Source: Porodaedalea pini (Eukaryota > Basidiomycota > Agaricomycetes > Hymenochaetales > Hymenochaetaceae). Taken from it: DNA of 64,000 bases. Made by a program: the position numbers and the translations under genes. Position 1 is the first letter of the stretch, and each line of letters starts with the position of its first letter. Under the pieces are notes generated by a model. That model saw only the letters and a program-made list of their open reading frames with translations, did no database searches and was not told the DNA's origin. Of the stretch, positions 57,763 through 64,000 are shown in pieces. The stretch is taken from NCBI GenBank assembly GCA_002794775.1, contig NBAY01000016.1:310001-374000 (forward strand), given 5' to 3'.

Positions 57763-59766
57763 ATGAACGCCTTCTTGCGCACCTCTCGCTGTCGTCAAGC
57801 TAATGGCCTATCTCTCGCCTTTCCGTTATTCAGGCGAACATTGCAATGTTCACTGATACTAAAACCCGGGAGCCCTGTGTGCTACTCAAGTCAGGAAGCG
57901 GTAGGCACCCCGAACTTCTCACCGTCTAAACCTCATGCTCGCCGTATCCTCGGACGAGTTCCTCAAGTACCGTACGGCTTTCGCGAACTTGACATTCGTG
58001 ATTCCATCGCCAAGGCAATCGGAAAGGCATTTCCGGATGTGCAGCGACCGACGATCGCTCAAGCTGAATTTATTCCCGCCATTCTTAACGGGAAGGATGT
58101 CCTTCTGCATGACGAGACAGGGACGGGAAAGTGGGTAGACAATAGCTTATCTCCACGTCGGAACACCCTCGCTTACAGGCTTGTTCAATTCGCGATAGAT
58201 CGTTTGGCTCGATTGTAGCACTGCTTAACAAGCCACGTACAAGACCTTCGCGCCGTGGCAGACGTCAGGATGGACCATGCATCACTTCGCTCGTGATTGT
58301 CCCACACAGAGATCTAGGTTACCAGATGATGCATTGGGTCGAATCCATTTTAAAACATTCAGGCCCAGACCAACCACCTACAGATTCTGTTGCTCAGCTG
58401 GTCGCACGCAGTGACTCCATACCAATGGATGAGCAGATACGCAAACTCCGTACGAACCCACCGCATATTCTGATCGGAACACCGCAGGCCCTTTGGGATA
58501 TCTATCGCTCAGATCGATGGGTGCTGCAGCTTGAGGATCTCGCGATTCTGGTGGTGGATGAAGTGGATTATCTCCTCGACATTCCACCGCCTTACGTGCG
58601 AAGGTCGCGCGAGGGTGCCGCGTGGAAGAATTTCAAGAAGCACCCAAGTCTTTCCCGACAACTTCTGGAGGAGATTCTGCCGATACGCAAGCCAGGCGCC
58701 GTCCCGCTCGCCGAAATCGACTACAATGACGATGGCGACAATGACAGCGGTAGATATAAACGCAAGAAGACGGTGACCTCTCCTGTCCGGCCTCTTCAGG
58801 TTGTCATGTCTTCGGCGACAGTACATTCAAACCTCACTGATTTCCTATGTGATGCATGCTGGCTTGGTGGAGACCGCGTCATCCTTTCTGGCAAGCAGCT
58901 CTTGAGAGCTAACTCGCATATGGTCGCCGGCGAGAGTGCACAGAAACCTGGGATCGTGCACCATGCTTTTGTAGTCTCTTCGGACGGCAATCTGGAGAAT
59001 GTTGATTTTGCTGTACGGCCAGGTGAAGAAACTGAGACTGAAGACGAAGATGAGGAGAAAGACAAGCCTTTAAATTATCGAGAGAAACTAGAGAATGAGA
59101 AGGCACAGAGTATGGAGTTCATAACATACCTGACTCGTCGATAAACTGATCGCTTTTCAAAATCTTCTTTTCAGTTGGCCCTCCCCAATCTCCTACGTCT
59201 CCCGTAGTAATGGAAGCAGTGGCATCAATTTTTGCCGTCGATGTCCCTCACCTAGCTCTTCTGGTTCTCCCTCCGGGCTCCTCGGTACAGAAAGCCATAG
59301 TGGAATTGCAGGATTTGGGCATTGACGCCCGGATGCTCGACTTGCGATCACGGGATATCAGCCGGTTGGGACGACCGGCAGATCAAGCGAAGGCAGAACC
59401 CACACTTGTAGTAGCCACGCCCGCAACGATTCGAGGCGTGGATCTGCCGCAACTGACGCACGTCTTCTGCGCTGGTGCTCCTGACACAGGGAGTGCAGAC
59501 GTGTTTAAACACGTCGCCGGTCGGGTAGGGCGCTTTGGCCGAGGAGGAAAGGTGCATTCCTTCCTGCATTGCGGTTTCTTAATATAACCTCACCTTTTCC
59601 CTAGGTGATCACTTTTGTGACAGAGCGCGAGGTGGAGCATCGAGAGGGAGTTTTGCGGACTACAAAGAATCCGGCCGGCCTACTGAATGCATTCTACCGC
59701 AAGCTCCATATAAAGCCTGTTTGGTTTGACCTTAGTGCGGCAGGCTTTAATGAGCGAGAGTCCTAA
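57763..59766 (+). CDS. MRH4: Mitochondrial DEAD-box-type RNA helicase, MRH4-like
   Basis: ATP-dependent RNA helicase; yeast Mrh4 is needed for mitoribosomal large-subunit assembly. Exons: 57763-58130, 58199-59109, 59175-59551, 59604-59766; 605 aa. The start MNAFLRTSRCRQANGLSL is a presequence. Motifs: Q-like RPTIAQAEFIP; I DETGTGK (~117-123); Ia VPHRDLG; II DEVD (~243) in place of DEAD; III SSAT (~328); V ATPATIRGVDLP; VI HVAGRVGRFGRGGK. Acidic inserts occur (DYNDDGDNDS; EETETEDEDEEKD). The exon 2 end is ambiguous: a donor at 59110 (65-nt intron) or at 59137 (38 nt) both keep frame; I prefer the longer. Confidence 0.86.
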
Positions 59767-60285
59767 GCTGGCTTCAGTGACTGGCTTCGATGCCAGCGCT
59801 GGTGATTCGATACTCGGAACCTTCTTCGGCCGCTGGTATTAATCCTCAGTTCTGGCCGCACTTGCACTCTTCCTTGTCCGGAGATACGACGAGTGTGCCC
59901 TTAACAGTGTTATTCCCATGGGAGAAGTCATTTTTGCTCATATATCTCTTAGCGACAGACATGACATTCGTAGCTGAGAATATGGAATAAAATGGTTGGA
60001 TCGCTGATCCCTTCATGCCTTTCCCCGAAGGGCACAGTGCGTCTACTCGCCACAGTTTGAAGGCCAGAAGATGTGAGTGATGAGAGTACGGCATATATAG
60101 CTTTCGGGGGTAACTGTGTTTATATGAATGTAGAGTAATTTTTGAGTGATATCGGTTAGTCCCGCGCGGTGTCAGCCTCAGTTTCGATTTGACACGGGTC
60201 AGCACTTCCCGCCAACTTGTTCTCTCCCTTTCCCTTCCTTTCTCCTCTTTCTTTCCTTTCTCTATCTCTCTTTCGTTCCTCGACG
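59767..60285. other. Intergenic before DUF4203 gene
   Basis: 519 bp. C/T-rich tract at 60220-60280 just before the start codon, a common fungal 5' UTR feature. No other feature. Confidence 0.5.
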
Positions 60286-63010
60286 ATGCGCCTCGTCTTT
60301 CGACAGCAGTCGGTCTTGTTCGCGATATGTTCTCTGCTCGCGCTCGTCCAGCTCAGCCTCGTCAACGCGCAATCCTCCAACGCGACTAGCGCTTCTTCGG
60401 CCTCCGTATCTATCACGACGGGCAATTTCACGTCCACCTTTACCACGACCTCGAACTCGCAGACGAGCACGGGCACCACTGTGGTCCAAACGACCAGCAC
60501 GTTAACGCCATCCGCATCGTCCAGTGAGAACGCCACCGCCAGCTCAACTGCATCCGCATCCGCCTCTGCCACTCCGATTACTCTGGACACCACGATAGAC
60601 CCAGGCTTTGGTGTGCTGGGTGCTATTCTCATTATAACTGGCCTTCCCAGTGCCTTCTGGGGGCACAAGAACAGATGGTATGCGCTCCAGTCCTGACCCC
60701 ATGCGCTTGCAGCTTACCGATTTCACACAGGTCTTCCTTCTTTCTTATCGGGTTTTATTCATTCGCTTTGGCCTGTCTGGCACTCATCCTAAAGTTTGGC
60801 GTGCTAGAAGCCGTCTCTCCCCCTGACGCAAAGCTTCGCGGCGTGTTCGTCCTTGCTTGCTCCGTGGCAGGTATTATAGGTGGCGGAGTTTCGATCTTCT
60901 TTTGGCAGCAGGCGAAGTATTTTATTGGCGCATGGGGAGGTTTTGCGCTAGGACTATGGATACAATGCTTTAGGGCGGGTGGTGTGATACATCCGATAGG
61001 CTACAGGTGGATCATGTATATTGGTAAGTCACAAGCGGCCGGAAACAATCGGCGTATTCTGACCGGAAGCACTTTAGGTCTTGGAGTCATCGGTTTCTGC
61101 TTGTGCACTCTTCCCAAACTTCATTACCATGTGCTTCTCGCTTCTACAGCAGCAGTAGGCGCCTCAGCTTTCGTGTTGGGTATAGATTGCTTCACCACAG
61201 CAAACCTCAAGGAGGTTAGTTCATTATCGTTTGAATATAACTATCACTTGCATTGACACTCCCTATCCAGTTCTATGTTGCAAACCTTGGCTTCGACTCG
61301 CTCTTCTCGGTATACAAGGACAATGGCATTGAGTTTCCGATATCTCAGATGATGGAGATTGAACTCGGCCTGATCGGCGCCTTCACGCTCATGGGCGCCG
61401 CTGTCCAACTCCGGATACTGAAGGTTCTTCAGCGAAAGCTCAAGGAAATCACTAGAGAGCAGAAGAAACGTGACGAAGACCTTGAAAATCAAGCTGCTGC
61501 TCGATTCTCGTTGACTGCGAAGGAAATGGCCGAATGGGAGAAGGAGCATGGCAGAGCAGACTCGAATTATTCAGGTCTTCCGCTCCTGAAAGACCAGGAC
61601 ACTCAGTCGCCAAATACCGAAGAGGCATCTACTCTAGTCATGGATGGCCAGCGCCGTTCGCGATATCAGTCCGGCATTTCAGAGTTCATGACAGCCTCTG
61701 CTGTTGCGGATGATCGGCGGCAGAATTCCGGTGCTCTGCCGGCCATTGATCTGGGACTGGATTTGGAGGCAGATCTTCCAAAGGACTTCGTGACAGAGAG
61801 GACGAGTCCGTCCATTAGTTCTTCGAAGGGTTTGACTCCGCAGGAGCGCGAAGACATGAGAAAGAAAGAAGACCTTATGGCGGAGATTTCAAACATCAGG
61901 AAGTCCATCGAGCAGCTACGATCCGCTACCCCAGTCTCTTCTGCCGAAGGTGGTTCTCACTCCCGTCATCAGTCCTTCACCTCTCGCCGAACGCTGAGTG
62001 TTGGACTTGCGGAAGCTATGGATGGCCCGTCGCGCCCGCCTCGTACTGTAGACCCCCGTGCTCGTGTTCACTCTATGGACAGACTTTCTATGTCTCCCGA
62101 CGCTCTAATGGCAGGTGATTCTATCAGTCGTCCATCCAGTGCACCACTTCAAGATGATGCGAACTGGAACGAATATGTACGCGAGAGAAAGCTCTTCCAA
62201 CCGCCTGCTGGAGTCACGTCTCCTATTGCTACGACTCCTATCGCACCTGTGCCTCAGCGTGCTTCCGTGGCTGTACCTGAAGCTGTAACTGAGGCACTTA
62301 CTCGGCGTCGTCAGCAGGAAGCTGCTTTTGAGAACGGAGAATTCGGGAGAATAGCTCACCACGGTCGCTCGGCCTCTCATAATACTTACGACGATCGCCC
62401 ACTGTCTGGCATGTGGAGCCCCCAACCCAAGGCGGCTACAGCGGGAAGCAGGGCGCCTGTCACCATCCTCCCGCCTCGCAAGCCCGATGCTGCTGCTCAA
62501 CAAGTTCGCCCGTCTGCGCCGCGGACTCGTACGTTCGAGGAGTTGACGGAGCGTCACCGCGAGAAGATGCGTGATCTTCAAGCACCACTCAGCCAAGCTG
62601 AGCGCGACCAAGCTGCGCTTGCCGAAGCACGCAGCCGTTGGGAGCGTTCCAAGGAGGTAGAAAAGCAGGTGATGGCGAAGAAGCTCGCGGAAAAGGCTGT
62701 TAAGCAGCGTCAGGACGAAAAAGACGGGAAGAAATTGAGTCCTGGGTCTTCGCACCAGCGCTCGCTCAGCGCAGACAAACTCAACAAGCTTCCTGGCGCG
62801 TCGTCATCTACTTCGAAGCGTCAGTCGATGATGAAGGTCGAGGACTGGAGGCGGTACCAGCAAGAAGCAGACACATCTGCTCGCTCAAAGTCGCCGCCAA
62901 AGCGTGACTCGATTGTCCCTTTCCCCGTTGCGCAGGCAGGTCGTGATCCGGGCCACCACCATTCATCATCGAACGATCGGCGACGAAGCCAGATGTTGCC
63001 GCCTTCTTAG
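60286..63010 (+). CDS. DUF4203/TMEM198-like multi-pass membrane protein
   Basis: Exons: 60286-60677, 60731-61023, 61078-61214, 61271-63010; 853 aa. A signal peptide (MRLVFRQQSVLFAICSLLALVQLSLVNA) is followed by a Ser/Thr/Asn-rich, probably glycosylated segment to ~100. Seven hydrophobic helices lie between ~108 and ~390, beginning PGFGVLGAILIITGLP and including AGIIGGGVSIFFWQ and AWGGFALGLWIQCF, the DUF4203 pattern. Then comes a cytosolic tail of ~450 residues, with a coiled coil (REQKKRDEDLENQ; MAEWEKEHG) and disordered Ser/Pro/Arg-rich sequence that holds many possible kinase sites. The tail far exceeds that of animal TMEM198. No function is established in fungi that I can cite. Confidence 0.82.
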
Positions 63011-63865
63011 TTCTTGAAGGTTGGTGATGGTTTGTTCTTAGACAATGTCAAAAACGGACTTCTGTATTACGAAACTCCCTCTCGTGTTCCCTATCATGAG
63101 TTTCCTTTATCCATTTCCCCTCTCAACATCCCTTGTTTCATCCACGGACAATGTCGCAACCTCTCGACGCTCTAGTATCCAGATTTTAGAGCGCCACCCT
63201 AGCTTTGTTCTTGTTCTGTGATCTCTGTTTTTCTTCCTTGCAATATCCTTCTTTATTCACGTCATCCATGTAAATAGCTATTCACGATCCCCGCACACAA
63301 TGCTCGCGCTACATCATCATCTGTCCATCTTGTTGTCGCTCTTTTATGCATGCATCACCGTACACTATACCCTATTAGTAGCTAGTCTCCCGTAGCATCC
63401 CATAGGCCTCATCTACCTGGATTTTCGTAGTTTTTGTTCTCGATTAGCGAGGTACCACGGACAATTTTGTTTCGCTCGATGCGTTTTGCGCACATCCACC
63501 TCTTAGTTCTGTTGTCTTTCGACCGTACATATTTATTTTCTTCATTTTCTTGACAAGAAATGATTCTTGAACTGGATGGAATGAATGTGGCGCTCGCCGC
63601 TAACGCCTTCAATTGATTTGGATGGAGCGAACGGACTGAATCGCTCCGATGTTCCCCATTATAAGGGTATATAAGGAGTGAGCTGGATGCCAACCACGTA
63701 TGCATATGCATGTCCTTCCAGTACTACTACTAGTCCGACCCACAACCTGCTAGTACCAGTTCGCGACAAAAATTTGGTTTTCTAAACAACAGACTGCGAT
63801 AGGTCAGTCTCTTTCGGGACTAGCCGCTAATCGTGCCGATCCCCCGCAGCGGGGCAACTCCCGTC
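63011..63865. other. Intergenic at right end
   Basis: 855 bp. T-rich 3' flank of the DUF4203 gene up to ~63400. A TATATAAGG sequence lies at ~63668 on the + strand, and AGTACTACTACTAGT at ~63719. Neither can be tied to a gene in the window. Confidence 0.45.
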
Positions 63866-64000
63866 TCACTTCCCGCTGACGTCCTTGCCTTTCCTCTCCA
63901 GCTGAAGCTTGTTGTTTTGCACCAAACTCGCGATGCTGGAGACAGAGTCGCCGTCGTTCTCTGCTTTGCAGCGCTCAAAAACCGCGCCTACTCCGCTTGT
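63866..64000 (-). CDS. C-terminal fragment of an unidentified gene (runs off window)
   Basis: Open on the - strand from the window edge to a TGA at 63866-63868, 44 codons. The reading (VFERCKAENDGDSVSSIASL, then VQNNKLQLERKGKDVSGK) has a natural charged, Lys-rich C-terminus. Short length makes chance openness possible, and no family is recognised. Confidence 0.35.
   Translation of the reverse strand, partial: TSGVGAVFERCKAENDGDSVSSIASLVQNNKLQLERKGKDVSGK

Noticed and set aside
59137..59174. 38-nt intron in the helicase gene
   Set aside because: Below the usual size here; a 65-nt intron from 59110 keeps the same phase.
62105..62755. 216-codon antisense ORF opposite the DUF4203 tail
   Set aside because: Mirror of the biased sense codons; no motifs.
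63653..63700. TATA-box promoter for a + strand gene at the right edge
   Set aside because: No + strand coding start or splice pattern follows within the window; only the motif itself is seen.

Overview
The window is nuclear DNA of a filamentous basidiomycete, most likely an Agaricomycete. The genes are dense and split by many short GT-AG introns, mostly 48-70 nt. The gene set is conserved eukaryotic housekeeping, and the protein variants are typical of Agaricomycetes (Vac8, a Pil1-type eisosome protein, an Osh1-like sterol-transfer protein, GH16 glucanase, ING-PHD). I see no bacterial, viral or CRISPR content. I place 27 protein-coding genes with exon-level models. A further fragment runs off the right edge, and the first gene runs off the left edge.

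Layout. 1-8.8 kb, + strand: CBF5 pseudouridine synthase (5' end missing), Vac8 armadillo protein, secreted GH16 glucanase, ING/PHD chromatin protein. 9.1-19 kb, - strand: GYF-domain protein, Mtm1/SLC25A39-type mitochondrial carrier, Pil1-like eisosome protein, eIF4E; a 676-bp Tc1/mariner-type non-autonomous element lies between the carrier and the eisosome gene. 19-23.7 kb: a gene desert with a decayed ~790-bp tandem duplication. 23.7-28 kb: two uncharacterised paralogous genes transcribed away from each other. 28.7-29.5 kb: SPF30/SMNDC1 splicing factor. 30.8-37 kb: RIO2 kinase, NAA40/NatD acetyltransferase, complex I ESSS/NDUFB11, glycine cleavage H protein, PEX14. 37.2-44.1 kb: mitochondrial EF-Tu, GRIP golgin, stomatin-like SLP2. 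44.3-46.9 kb: PPR protein and a tiny Mim2-like outer-membrane protein. 47.1-53.1 kb: tandem hexose-type MFS transporters. 53.5-57.5 kb: Osh1-type oxysterol-binding protein. 57.5-57.6 kb: a perfect 35-bp inverted-repeat mini-element. 57.8-63 kb: MRH4-like mitochondrial helicase and a DUF4203/TMEM198-like membrane protein.

The genes do not form one pathway. About ten act in mitochondria (carrier, EF-Tu, PPR, GcvH, ESSS, SLP2, Mim2-like, MRH4-like and others), and several handle RNA or ribosomes (CBF5, RIO2, eIF4E, SPF30). Some head-to-head pairs share short promoters: RIO2/NAA40, PEX14/TUF1 and the unknown pair.

The most novel item is the divergent pair of unknown genes (23720-28032). They share an ungapped domain, and two internal exons have identical lengths (157 and 69 nt) with introns at matching positions and phases. 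Other notable points are 8-nt and 9-nt micro-exons, two GC-AG introns, Vac8 exons that track single ARM repeats, an over-represented ACTAGTACT motif, and two TA-flanked inverted-repeat elements. All exon models below come from reading the sequence by eye. For the single genes with full exon lists, the coding lengths sum to multiples of three.
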